Assembly (NCBI RefSeq): GCF_000348945.1
Contig: NZ_AOCK01000004.1
Span: forward strand, 1-64,000
Reading direction: 5' to 3'
DNA from: Paeniglutamicibacter gangotriensis Lz1y
Lineage (GTDB): Bacteria; Actinomycetota; Actinomycetes; Actinomycetales; Micrococcaceae
Length of the DNA: 64,000 nucleotides
Below the pieces are notes generated by a model. It was given only the letters and a program-made list of their open reading frames with translations, was not told the DNA's origin and searched no databases. The number at the start of each line of letters is the position of its first letter. Positions within the stretch are counted from its first letter, which is position 1. Shown one piece after another: positions 1-7,251 of the stretch. A program made the position numbers and the translations under genes.

Positions 1-73
1 GAGTGGACGCGTAACTGGGCGAAAGCCGGACTTCTTTGGAAGCAAGCAGTACCGATACGGGTGAGGCCAGACG

Positions 74-427
74 CTATGCCACGGAGAAGCTTGCCATGGC
101 TCCTGCCACTGTGGTCTGACACACAACGAACGTGACCATGAGGACAAAGGCTGAGGCAAGTTTGTTTCCTCTGTGCCCGATGCGGAAGCTTGCATAGGCC
201 ACGTACACGGCTGATATGAAAGCGAGCAAACTTGCCCCCGTCGAAACTCCAACCATGACCGGGGTGGCGACGGGTACTGGGCCAGCGGCGTAGGTCGCCA
301 TGGCCATGGCCATGAACGGAACGACGAGAATTCCGATCGCCCCAGTGATCCACACTTTTCGGATCCGGGAGACGGAAGCTTGGGTCTCCCTGCGAGGGTG
401 ATTAAGCATTGGTGAAGTTGTCATCAT
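74..427 (-). CDS. Small three-helix membrane protein, unknown function
   Basis: No family is recognised. From the start chosen here the product has 117 residues with three hydrophobic segments (about residues 25-50, 55-80 and 92-115), separated by a short basic loop RIGHRGNK, so it should sit in the cytoplasmic membrane. The reading frame is open for 37 more codons upstream, to position 538. I prefer the internal ATG at 427 because AGGGAA lies a few bases before it and the extra N-terminus is polar and unlike a membrane protein leader. It stands alone with no operon partner. The frame is supported only by the hydrophobic pattern and length. Confidence 0.55.
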   Translation of the reverse strand: MMTTSPMLNHPRRETQASVSRIRKVWITGAIGILVVPFMAMAMATYAAGPVPVATPVMVGVSTGASLLAFISAVYVAYASFRIGHRGNKLASAFVLMVTFVVCQTTVAGAMASFSVA

Positions 428-653
428 CGGTTCCCTGTCAAGAATCTCAATTTGTGTAGGCCTCTTCTGGAAGGCGTTGTTGCCTGATTCTTCCTCATCC
501 CTTTTGAAACGCCTAGTTGTTAACGCTTTGGACCTCAAGAAATGATGACCCCGGGGCAGTGCTGTCCCTAATCCAAGGTCGCCTGCGCTTCACTTGCACG
601 TTCGCAAGCAGAACCGGGCGGAACGTTTTTTTGGCTAGCGAATCAGTGTCGTC

Positions 654-707
654 GTCCCGCAAGGGGGTTGTCCGGATAAGCGTTCAGCAGCGTTCCGCAA
701 GGGGGTC
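654..707 (+). repeat. 54-bp dispersed repeat, copy 1
   Basis: Two half-motifs, GTCCCGCAAGGGGGT and GTTCCGCAAGGGGGT, start 38 bases apart (654 and 692). The same arrangement recurs at 3711-3764 with 41 of 54 positions identical, including the central TTGTCCGGAT. It lies in a gene-free gap. Function unknown. Confidence 0.6.
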
Positions 708-762
708 GATGACCGGTGGCCAGATTCTGAGTGGACGGACGCATGAAATTCACCGTCTGGCC

Positions 763-790
763 ATTCCGTAAGCGGAACCTCCAACGCGAC
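763..790. repeat. Short inverted repeat of the TTCCG-CGGAA family
   Basis: TTCCGTAAGCGGAA is an imperfect palindrome (TTCCG-TAAG-CGGAA). Related elements lie at 1566-1593, 2310-2339 and 3821-3873, all between genes. Confidence 0.45.
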
Positions 791-957
791 GTATGGAAGA
801 GGGTTTTGCTCAGCGGTACAAGAGGAATCCTCAATGCGCTCACTATGGTGCCATCCAAGGGTGCAAGTGAATAGAACAATCTAGGGCAGGTCCGATCATC
901 CCGGGCACTGAGTGCCTTCCTGCTGGACAGATAAAATTCGCTGCTAGCCTTTGAATC

Positions 958-1545
958 ATGGGCACATCCATCTGGCACGTCCCCGCTCCTACGAATGGAG
1001 ACAAGACCTGGACCCGGCTAGCCGAACTTGCCGCAACGAACGACATCGTGCTGCACGGTTCACGGACACCCGGCCTGTCGTGGATTGAGCCTCGTGCTCC
1101 CATCGATTTCAGCCGTGATGACTTCTCAAAACACACTGCCGTCTATGCCACCGAGGACCCCACGTGGGCCATCGCCTATGCCATCCGCTCTTCGGCATGC
1201 CGGCGTTTTTTGAACGCCTGCTTCTATCCGGGAGCAATAGCCGGGAACTGGTCTGCGCGGCGCATCTTTCTTTCATTCGCTTCTACCGAGGACGGTCAGA
1301 CGCCTACCAGTGCCGGGGTGGTCTACGTTCTTTCGCGCAATGGCTTTACCAGAATGCCCAGCTACACCGACCCCGTCCTCGGGCTGATTACTGAGTGCCA
1401 GTTGGTCAGCACGGAACCGGTTCCCGTCTTGGCTGAGATACCCGTCGAACCCGAAGATTTGCCCATCACCCCACTGCTCCACAACTTCGAAGCCGTTTCC
1501 ATGCGCGCCGCCAGAAATCCTGAGGGATTCCCCTGGCTCGACTGA
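958..1545 (+). CDS. Uncharacterised protein with ADP-ribosyltransferase-like motif pattern
   Basis: A 195-residue soluble protein with no signal peptide or membrane segment. I do not recognise a named family with certainty. The N-terminal part has LHGSR (residues 32-36), then VYATEDPTWAIAYA (about 62-75), and a later acidic stretch LITECQL...AEIPVEPED. An H-G-S / Y-A-T-x-D-P / E order resembles the H-Y-E arrangement of ADP-ribosyltransferase-fold enzymes and of RNA 2'-phosphotransferases. That link is inference from motif order only. It stands alone between repeat elements, with no obvious antitoxin or immunity partner. The ATG at 958 has no clear Shine-Dalgarno sequence. Confidence 0.65.
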   Translation: MGTSIWHVPAPTNGDKTWTRLAELAATNDIVLHGSRTPGLSWIEPRAPIDFSRDDFSKHTAVYATEDPTWAIAYAIRSSACRRFLNACFYPGAIAGNWSARRIFLSFASTEDGQTPTSAGVVYVLSRNGFTRMPSYTDPVLGLITECQLVSTEPVPVLAEIPVEPEDLPITPLLHNFEAVSMRAARNPEGFPWLD

Positions 1546-1565
1546 CGAATTCTCCCTGTTCTAAG

Positions 1566-1593
1566 ATTCCGTAAGCCGAACGGCTTGCGGGAC
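1566..1593. repeat. Hairpin repeat element between convergent genes
   Basis: CCGTAAGCCG and CGGCTTGCGG form a 10-bp stem with one G-T pair around a two-base centre, extended outward to ATTCC and GGGAC. It could serve as a terminator between the genes ending at 1545 and 1632. It also matches the repeat family seen at 763, 2310 and 3821. Confidence 0.5.
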
Positions 1594-1631
1594 ATGAAAC
1601 CAAGCATTGGTGGTGCCGGGGAGTAAATGGG

Positions 1632-2156
1632 CTATTTCATTTCACGGCTGTGGCGTCGTTCTGACACGGGCGGATCGAAACGGGTGTCCTGCATGGTCCC
1701 TCCGTCGTCTAGCCACCCACGTTTGGTGTAGAAGTCGATGGCTCTTTTGTTGTTGGCTTCAACCCATAGAAAAGCTCTGTCGTACCCCAGGGCAACGAGC
1801 TTCTCCTCGGCGGCCGCGAACAACGCTGAACCTGCGCCCTTGTCCCACCACTGTGGATGCACATTAATTGCGTAGAGCTGCCCAAGTGCAGTATCGGAGT
1901 CTCCGGTGGCAGGCCCGAGTATGCAAAACCCAACGACCTGGCTTCCTGATTCCGCCACCAAGTGGGATGTTCCTGGTTTGGGGTTGGCTATGTTTCTAGC
2001 CCAGCCCTCTGCATAACGTTCACTGTCCATGGCGTCGAGGTACTCCTCGGTCATCACGCCCCGGTAGGCGGCTCTCCATGCCGAGATTTGGATGTCAGCC
2101 AACGTGCTCGCGTCGCCCTCAGCGGGCTGGCGGACAATGATATTTGCACTGGTCAT
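1632..2156 (-). CDS. GNAT family N-acetyltransferase
   Basis: A 174-residue single-domain protein with the GNAT fold. Residues about 5-60 give the first strand and helices (IVRQPAEGDASTLADIQISAWRAA is split over the start), the acetyl-CoA site is LYAINVHPQWWDKGAGSALF (about 93-112), and the C-terminal motif ANNKRAIDFYTKRGW (about 134-148) is typical. It should transfer an acetyl group from acetyl-CoA to an unknown amine. It converges with the gene ending at 1545. No strong ribosome site precedes the ATG at 2156. Substrate unknown. Confidence 0.9.
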   Translation of the reverse strand: MTSANIIVRQPAEGDASTLADIQISAWRAAYRGVMTEEYLDAMDSERYAEGWARNIANPKPGTSHLVAESGSQVVGFCILGPATGDSDTALGQLYAINVHPQWWDKGAGSALFAAAEEKLVALGYDRAFLWVEANNKRAIDFYTKRGWLDDGGTMQDTRFDPPVSERRHSREMK

Positions 2157-2516
2157 GAGTTGAAATGTACCAACCGAATGCGAAGGAGGAAGAACAGATG
2201 ACGTGCAGCGGAGAACTAACCTGCGGTCTAGATTGACCTCGAGCTACGGCTGGCTTTCCTGGCGCGCTGGTAACCGGTGATTTTTAAGGATCGGTTCGCT
2301 TGGATTTCAATTCCCCGCAAGCGGAACCTTCTACGGGACATTCGCAGAGGTTCCCTGCATTGTGACTCGAATGGATCTCTTTCATCACATGGAGGTGCGA
2401 CGTCGACGAGCAGTGCGGGCTCCCATCGACTGGCCCACGTGGCCCGCCGTCTGAGGCCCTGCTAACGCAATGATCTCCACAACATTGTTCACAAGTGTCT
2501 TACATGAGGTGGACAG
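2157..2516. other. Gene-free stretch with one repeat element
   Basis: Lies upstream of the GNAT gene and beyond the 3' end of the VOC gene. No frame looks coding. It holds a member of the short inverted-repeat family at 2310-2339. Confidence 0.45.
2310..2339. repeat. Short inverted repeat element
   Basis: CCGCAAGCGG is a near-palindrome followed by TACGGGAC. Read on the minus strand it begins GTCCCGTAG and aligns with the element at 1566-1593. Confidence 0.4.
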
Positions 2517-2927
2517 TCAGGACGGTTGCGTGAACTGTGCTTCGAACTCTACGCTCGGCGCGATCGGGGTGATTACATCGACTAACACCCCGTTGGGGTC
2601 TGCGGTAATGAAATGCCGCTGACCAAAGTCCTCATCGCGTAGAGGCGAAATGATCGGCAGGCCTGCGGCAACGAACTTGGCGTATGTAGCGTCGACGTCA
2701 TCAACCTCAAAGTTGAGCAGTATGCCGGAAGCGGTTCCTCGGTGGGCCTCAGGCACGGTCTCGTGCTGGCCATCCAAGACGGCCAAGGCGTGTTCCTGAC
2801 GCTGTAGGTGGATATACCAGTCGCTCGAAAACAGCTGTTCGAAGCCGAAATGTTGCTGGTAGAAGGCAGCGGTGGCAGCCACATTGTCGGTCATGATTAC
2901 GGGATAGGAGCTCGAAATGATTTGCAT
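2517..2927 (-). CDS. VOC family (glyoxalase/bleomycin-resistance-like) protein
   Basis: A 136-residue vicinal-oxygen-chelate protein. The start shows the usual beta-strand then [14 protein letters not shown] signature, followed by the second half with [18 protein letters not shown] and [17 protein letters not shown]. Members bind a divalent metal and act as glyoxalases, dioxygenases, fosfomycin- or bleomycin-resistance proteins, or antibiotic binders. The sequence does not tell which. It is divergent from a TetR regulator 29 bp away with a perfect palindrome between them, so it is the likely target of that regulator. The ATG at 2927 gives a start typical of the family. Confidence 0.88.
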   Translation of the reverse strand: MQIISSSYPVIMTDNVAATAAFYQQHFGFEQLFSSDWYIHLQRQEHALAVLDGQHETVPEAHRGTASGILLNFEVDDVDATYAKFVAAGLPIISPLRDEDFGQRHFITADPNGVLVDVITPIAPSVEFEAQFTQPS

Positions 2928-2939
2928 GCAAGAAAACTA

Positions 2940-2956
2940 ACATACAGACTGTATGT
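2940..2956. promoter_or_regulatory. Perfect 17-bp palindrome, likely TetR operator
   Basis: ACATACAGACTGTATGT is an 8-1-8 perfect inverted repeat. It ends exactly at the base before the TetR start codon and lies 13 bp from the VOC start codon, so one bound repressor could block both genes. A binding role is inferred from symmetry and position. Confidence 0.8.
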
Positions 2957-3538
2957 ATGCAAAAGGTTCGAACCCAAACAAACGCCCAGCGCAGCGCCCA
3001 GACCCGACGGGCGCTGGTTGTCGCAGCAAGGTCGCTTTTCGTTGAGAAAGGGTTTGCCGCCACATCCACACCAGAGCTGGTTGAGCGTGCGGGACTGACC
3101 CGAGGCGCGCTCTATCACCACTTCAGGGATAAGAGCGAAGTCCTGCATGCAGTACTCGAGGAGGAGGCCCGCCAAGTCGCAGAGGAGATAGAGAATGCTG
3201 AGCCGGCCAACGCCAGCCCTGTCGATGCCTTACGAGTCGGTAGCGTCGCCTACCTCAATGCAATGGACGTTCCGGGGCGGACTCGCCTGCTGCTTATCGA
3301 AGGCCCTGCAGTACTCGGTACGGCCAGGATGGCCGCAATAGATGAGGGCCATGCCGCCGCATCACTACGTGAAGGGCTCGAAGGCGCAATGCCCGGACGC
3401 GATGTCGCTGCGCTAACGAACTTGTTGTCGGCATCATTTGATCGGGCAGCGCTGGATATTGATGGTGGAGGCGACAAAGGTGAGGTCCAGGCTGCGATGC
3501 TTTTCCTCATTGACCGGGTCGTGACTCCCGCCCCATGA
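2957..3538 (+). CDS. TetR/AcrR family transcriptional regulator
   Basis: A 193-residue repressor. Residues about 12-58 form the TetR helix-turn-helix (RALVVAARSLFVEKGFAATS then LVERAGLTRGALYHHFRDKS), which is the family signature. The rest is a helical ligand-binding domain ending in LFLIDRVVTPAP. It is divergent from the VOC gene, and the operator palindrome directly abuts its ATG, so the transcript is probably leaderless or has a very short leader. Autoregulation and control of the VOC gene are the simplest reading. The inducing ligand is unknown. Confidence 0.93.
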   Translation: MQKVRTQTNAQRSAQTRRALVVAARSLFVEKGFAATSTPELVERAGLTRGALYHHFRDKSEVLHAVLEEEARQVAEEIENAEPANASPVDALRVGSVAYLNAMDVPGRTRLLLIEGPAVLGTARMAAIDEGHAAASLREGLEGAMPGRDVAALTNLLSASFDRAALDIDGGGDKGEVQAAMLFLIDRVVTPAP

Positions 3539-3710
3539 CGGGCCTCGGCACGATGGGTCTGGCGGTGAACAGACATCCTGAGAAGCCCTCCTAAAGGCTG
3601 TGTGCCAATTTTCGAAGGCGAATTCACCGTCCGAAGTCCTCTGCACAGGGCTAGGAAGCCCGCAAAAGGAACCACCAAGAGCACCTCGTGACCATCTGAA
3701 CAGTCGCATC

Positions 3711-3764
3711 GTCCCGATAGGGGTTTGTCCGGATTGGCATTTCGGACCGTACCGTAAGAGGGTC
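3711..3764 (+). repeat. 54-bp dispersed repeat, copy 2
   Basis: GTCCCGATAGGGG at 3711 and GTACCGTAAGAGGG at 3749 keep the 38-base spacing of the copy at 654-707. The central TTTGTCCGGAT is also shared. It lies beyond the TetR gene. Confidence 0.6.
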
Positions 3765-3820
3765 CTCAAACGGGCAAATCATTTGATGACTAGTATCTTT
3801 GGAATCATCGAATTTTGAGC

Positions 3821-3873
3821 GTTCCGTATACCCTGCCCGCAATAATGCCCGGTCAACGGGCCTTATACGGGAC
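3821..3873. repeat. 53-bp element with terminal inverted repeats
   Basis: The ends GTTCCGTATA (3821-3830) and TATACGGGAC (3864-3873) are complementary but for one base, and an inner hairpin GCCCG-GTCAA-CGGGC sits between them. The ends match the GTYCCGYA core of the other repeats in this region. Confidence 0.55.
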
Positions 3874-4344
3874 ACCCTTACTTGGTGTCGAACGGCTTTG
3901 GTCGCGGGAACTCAACACATGGATTTGATAGAAATAGTCGTGCCGGATTCAAGGGTGACATCGCGGGTCGAGTTTGCTTCCTCAGCAAGAAACGCGATCC
4001 ACAAGTTCGACTACCTGCAGCCTTTCCGCCAGCAGATCGGTGGCAGGCGGCCCTTGAGCCGGGCAAGCCACGCGGATGCCGGGGGCGCAACGCCAGCAGG
4101 TGATGCATGTGGGAGTGGGGGAGGCGGTGAGAAGCGGCGAGCCTCCCTCTGAATCACGGTTGATCCATGCGAGTCCGAACCGGTTTCCTGAATTATCCTA
4201 AGTCGCGACTCTTGCGGCATTGCCAGTCACCGCTAAGAAGGCGAGCGTGCACTCGATGACGCGATGTTTATTTCAGTGCAGCAGGCAGGACCCGAGCAGT
4301 ATGGATCCGCGTCGGTGTACCGGACCGGTGCGCGGACGCGTTGC

Positions 4345-4626
4345 CTATTTCTCCCGCTGAGCCTTGGCCTGCTCGGCGATGACGTTCTCTGCAATGGCCT
4401 TCGATTCCGGGACGAATGCCGACAGGGCGACACCATCCAGGGAAACCCACCGTTTTCCGCATAGATGCGTAGTCTGCTTTTCTTGGCTGGTTGGCCACCA
4501 CTGGGCACTCAACAACGGCGTTTGGTATTGGGAGTCCAGTTGCTCCTTGATCTCCTGGGCGGTGGAACTCTCCTGCTGCCGTTCCGGACCGGCGGAGAGC
4601 TCTGCAGGGGAGGGCTTGCCAGTCAT
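4345..4626 (-). CDS. C-terminal part of a frameshifted lipoprotein
   Basis: A 93-residue frame overlapping the preceding one by ATGA. It has no signal peptide of its own. It carries LLSAQWWPT...HLCGKRWVSLDGVALSAFVPE, which reads as the second half of the secreted lipoprotein whose first half is at 4623-4928. Adding one base in the C run (plus-strand GGGG, 4640-4643) joins the two into one product of about 190 residues. The ATGA overlap could instead be genuine coupling of two genes, but a leaderless partner for a lipoprotein is less likely. Function unknown. Confidence 0.6.
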   Translation of the reverse strand: MTGKPSPAELSAGPERQQESSTAQEIKEQLDSQYQTPLLSAQWWPTSQEKQTTHLCGKRWVSLDGVALSAFVPESKAIAENVIAEQAKAQREK

Positions 4627-4928
4627 CGCCGCACAGCTCGGGGCAGCGCTCCTGCAAGGTCTGCGCGCAGTATCCGTTCGTTGCCGGTGCTACGCACGAT
4701 TTCCTTGACGTTGACCGCTTCGTTGGGAAGCGATTCGGGCAGTACCATCTGGTCCTTTCCCTCGAACCTTGAATCAAATTCGTAGCTGACTTGCTTGTCG
4801 TAATTCGATTCGAATCCCAACGCGCTGCATCCTGTCATGGCCAGCCAGGAGAACGCCGCCAGCGAGAGCAGAAATACGGTTTTGGTGCCGGGGACGGAAG
4901 CGCGGCGGGGTCGTTGTGAGTGTGTCAT
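4623..4928 (-). CDS. Lipoprotein, N-terminal part (frameshifted gene)
   Basis: A 101-residue frame with an N-terminal signal (FLLSLAAFSWLAMTGC) ending in a lipobox, LAMTGC, with the acylated Cys at about residue 34. The exported part runs to ...VKEIVRSTGNERILRADLAGALP, then switches to RAVRR and stops. The natural continuation is found in the next frame (4345-4626). The mature protein should be anchored to the outer face of the membrane. I recall similar short lipoproteins of unknown function in Micrococcaceae, without a named family. It is a candidate pseudogene or base-call error. Confidence 0.65.
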   Translation of the reverse strand: MTHSQRPRRASVPGTKTVFLLSLAAFSWLAMTGCSALGFESNYDKQVSYEFDSRFEGKDQMVLPESLPNEAVNVKEIVRSTGNERILRADLAGALPRAVRR

Positions 4929-4995
4929 ACCCTGAGCTTATGAATCCGGAGGCACGCAACGCATCGGAGGACGGGCTCATCTTGCGCGGACGGGA

Positions 4996-5529
4996 CTAGG
5001 CCTGCGGGCGGAGAGGAGAGCGCGAGAAAGCAGCCGAAGGTACCGGTGTTGCGGGTTGTTGACGTAATTCCAGTGAGTGTTCCACGGCGTGCTTGGGATC
5101 CAGCTCAAATGCGACATCACGCAGAACCGGCGCCCCCACGGCGTCGAAGGAAACCTCGATTCCGGGGGCTACGACCCCGTTGCCGTCGAGTAGCTCGACG
5201 GTGGCCCACGAGCCGTTCCAGGAAGCCAGCCGGACGTCGCTCACCTCGTAGCGGGATTCGATGTTGGCCACGAGGTTCTTCTCGGACTGGTTCCAGCCCA
5301 CGGCACAGACGGCGACGAATGCCAAAGCCACGATGATGCCTGCCCCCGAGACGCCCGTCTCGATGCCGATATCCCTGCGCCGCGCATAGGTTCTCCGTGT
5401 TTCCGAATCCTTGCGATAGCCGCGCCAGCGCAGCAGAGCGTGGATCCCGAGGGGGATGGCGAACACGACGATGACTCCGGCCACGGCAAGGTAAAGCAGC
5501 GGCGTTCCGAAATCTACGGACTGATACAT
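4996..5529 (-). CDS. Two-helix membrane protein with extracytoplasmic domain
   Basis: A 177-residue protein with membrane segments at about residues 9-34 (LLYLAVAGVIVVFAIPLGIHALL) and 60-83 (SGAGIIVALAFVAVCAVGW), an Arg-rich loop between them, and a soluble C-terminal domain of about 90 residues containing ESRYEVSDVRL and WATVELLDGNGV. By the positive-inside rule the loop is cytoplasmic and the C-terminal domain faces outside. No family is recognised. It follows the lipoprotein gene direction and may share its transcript across the 67-bp gap only if transcription runs from 5.5 kb downward. An inverted repeat lies just upstream. Confidence 0.75.
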   Translation of the reverse strand: MYQSVDFGTPLLYLAVAGVIVVFAIPLGIHALLRWRGYRKDSETRRTYARRRDIGIETGVSGAGIIVALAFVAVCAVGWNQSEKNLVANIESRYEVSDVRLASWNGSWATVELLDGNGVVAPGIEVSFDAVGAPVLRDVAFELDPKHAVEHSLELRQQPATPVPSAAFSRSPLRPQA

Positions 5530-5540
5530 GTGACCATGCT

Positions 5541-5555
5541 AACAATGCAATTGTT
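5541..5555. promoter_or_regulatory. Perfect 6-3-6 inverted repeat upstream of membrane-protein gene
   Basis: AACAATGCAATTGTT lies 12 bp before the start codon at 5529. Size and position fit a regulator site; the regulator is unknown. Confidence 0.45.
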
Positions 5556-5779
5556 CAGCTACATCGTCCTTGAGGCGTATCTGGTGTGGTCATCAGCGGA
5601 TATTTTCGCCTACGCCCTCAGCGCGAGCCGAAAGGGTGCGGCCGTGTGGATGAATCCCATGGCCGACGAAAAGCCCCAAACCGCACGGAGTTACAGGGGA
5701 GCGTTGGGCTTCAAGCCCGAATGGCCACGAGGCTGAGCTATGAGAGCGCGTCATACCAACGAAGGGATGACGATGTTGA

Positions 5780-5823
5780 CGCGGGGGCCGAGCCCGGTGG
5801 AAAACCGGTACCCCGCCCCCGCG
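5780..5823 (-). terminator. Hairpin terminator after the aminotransferase gene
   Basis: CGCGGGGGC (5780-5788) pairs with GCCCCCGCG (5815-5823), with an inner CCGGT/ACCGG. It lies 23 bp past the aminotransferase stop at 5846. Confidence 0.6.
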
Positions 5824-5845
5824 ATCATGGACTCGACGAAGACTC

Positions 5846-7216
5846 TCAGTCGGTGACGAAACCGTCGGCGACGCTTAACGCCTCGTCGAGCATGGCCAAG
5901 CCTGTCCGCAGATCAGCGTCGCTGATGTTCAGCGGCGGCACCACATGGATCCGGTTGAAGTTCACAAAGGGCAGCATGCCAGCCTTTTTCAAGGCACCCG
6001 TCACGGCCGCCATCGCCGGGGAAGACCCTCCGTAGGGTGCCATGGGTTCGCGGGTCTCCTGGTTGGTGACCAGTTCCACGGCCCAGAAGCAGCCGGTGCC
6101 ACGCACATCCCCGACCGAGGGGTGCTTGGCCTTCAGCTCGGTGAGCGCCGGGCCGATGATCTCCGCGCCCAGGCGTGCCGAGTTCTCTACCATCCGCTCT
6201 TCCTGCATGGCCTTGATGGTGGCAACGGCCGCGGCGCAGGCCAGCGGGTGACCCGAGTAGGTCAGCCCGCCCGGATAGGGGCGCTGGAGGAAGGTTTCGA
6301 AAATTTCCTCGGAAATGGCCACCCCGCCGAGAGGGACATAGCCGGAATTCACACCCTTGGCGAAGGTGAGCAGATCCGGGGTGATATTCCAGTGATTGAC
6401 CGCGAACCACTGCCCGGCGCGACCGAATCCGGCCATGACCTCGTCGGCAATCAGGATGATGCCGTACTTGCTGGTCAGTTCGCGCACCCCTTCCATATAC
6501 CCTGTCGGGGGCACATAGATCCCTGCGCTGCCCGGGATCGACTCCAGGACCAGGGCGCCGATGGAGCTGGGGCCCTCCAGGATGATGGTGTCCTCGAGGT
6601 GGCGCAGAGCGCGCTGGGTTTCTTCGGCCTCGGTGGTGGAATTGAAATAGGAGCGGTATAAGTAGGCGGGGAAGAAGTGCACGACCCCGTCGGTGGCGTT
6701 ATCGGAGGCGACGCGGCGCGGATCCCCGGTGACGTTTACTGCCAGGTGCGTGCCGCCGTGGTAGCTGCGGTAGGCGGCAAGGACCTTGTGCTTGCCGGTG
6801 TGGACGCGGGCCATGCGGATGGCGTGTTCGTTGGCGTCGGCCCCGCCGTTGGTGAAAAAGATCTTGTTCAGGTTCCCAGGGGTCAGCTCCGCGATCAGCT
6901 TCGCGGCCTCGGAGCGGGCATCATTGACGTGTTGCGGGGCAATGGTGCAGATAGTTGCCGCCTGCGCCTGGATGGCCGCAACAACCTTGGGGTGCTGGTG
7001 GCCGATATTGGTGTTGACAAGTTGTGAGGAGAGATCCAGTAGCTTGTTCCCCTCCCCATCCCAGACCCAAGAACCCTCGGTCTTGATGATGGTCATCGGG
7101 TCGAACGGTCCCTGGGCCTGCCAGGAGTGGAAGACATGCTCGCGGTCCAACTCGTGGGCCACCTTGCCGGCGGCAATCAGCTCGGCGGTGATCTCCGTGT
7201 TCACGGAAGTGCTCAT
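5846..7216 (-). CDS. Class III PLP-dependent aminotransferase (omega-amino acid type)
   Basis: A 456-residue fold-type I aminotransferase. The PLP-binding Lys is K287 in TFAKGVNSGYVPLGG, preceded by ADEVMAGFGR (about 257-266), and the substrate/cofactor loop is FTNGGADANEHAIRMAR (about 121-137). It should move an amino group from an omega- or beta-amino acid (beta-alanine, taurine or GABA-like) to pyruvate or 2-oxoglutarate. It lies 35 bp downstream of mmsA, on the same strand. The pair fits beta-alanine or beta-amino acid breakdown through malonate or methylmalonate semialdehyde, but the substrate cannot be read from sequence. AAAGGGA precedes the ATG at 7216. Confidence 0.93.
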   Translation of the reverse strand: MSTSVNTEITAELIAAGKVAHELDREHVFHSWQAQGPFDPMTIIKTEGSWVWDGEGNKLLDLSSQLVNTNIGHQHPKVVAAIQAQAATICTIAPQHVNDARSEAAKLIAELTPGNLNKIFFTNGGADANEHAIRMARVHTGKHKVLAAYRSYHGGTHLAVNVTGDPRRVASDNATDGVVHFFPAYLYRSYFNSTTEAEETQRALRHLEDTIILEGPSSIGALVLESIPGSAGIYVPPTGYMEGVRELTSKYGIILIADEVMAGFGRAGQWFAVNHWNITPDLLTFAKGVNSGYVPLGGVAISEEIFETFLQRPYPGGLTYSGHPLACAAAVATIKAMQEERMVENSARLGAEIIGPALTELKAKHPSVGDVRGTGCFWAVELVTNQETREPMAPYGGSSPAMAAVTGALKKAGMLPFVNFNRIHVVPPLNISDADLRTGLAMLDEALSVADGFVTD

Positions 7217-7251
7217 GAGAGTAATCCCTTTCTGAATTCTGTGCTTGAAGC

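Larger units (their letters stand above)
428..957. other. Gene-free stretch with repeat elements
   Basis: No convincing reading frame is present on either strand; the frames that are open give low-complexity Arg/Ser-rich translations. The stretch holds a 54-bp repeat unit at 654-707 and a short inverted repeat at 763-790, both listed separately. Confidence 0.5.
3539..4344. other. Gene-free 0.8-kb stretch with repeats
   Basis: No frame in this stretch gives a recognisable or convincingly biased translation. It carries the second 54-bp repeat (3711-3764) and a 53-bp element with terminal inverted repeats (3821-3873). It is probably decayed or accessory DNA. Confidence 0.45.
5530..5845. other. 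Intergenic stretch: palindrome and terminator, no gene
   Basis: Holds the inverted repeat at 5541-5555 near the membrane-protein start and the terminator at 5780-5823. Nothing between them looks coding. Confidence 0.5.

Noticed and set aside
3799-4152. 117-codon open frame on the + strand
   Set aside because: It spans a repeat element, has no ribosome site, and ends in low-complexity Gly/Ser/Arg; no family is recognised.
4268-4777. 169-codon frame overlapping the lipoprotein frames
   Set aside because: Its translation is Arg/Cys/Gly-rich, has no signal and is a shadow of the lipoprotein reading frames.
5945-6661. 238-codon frame opposite the aminotransferase
   Set aside because: Antisense shadow of a well-supported gene in high-GC DNA.
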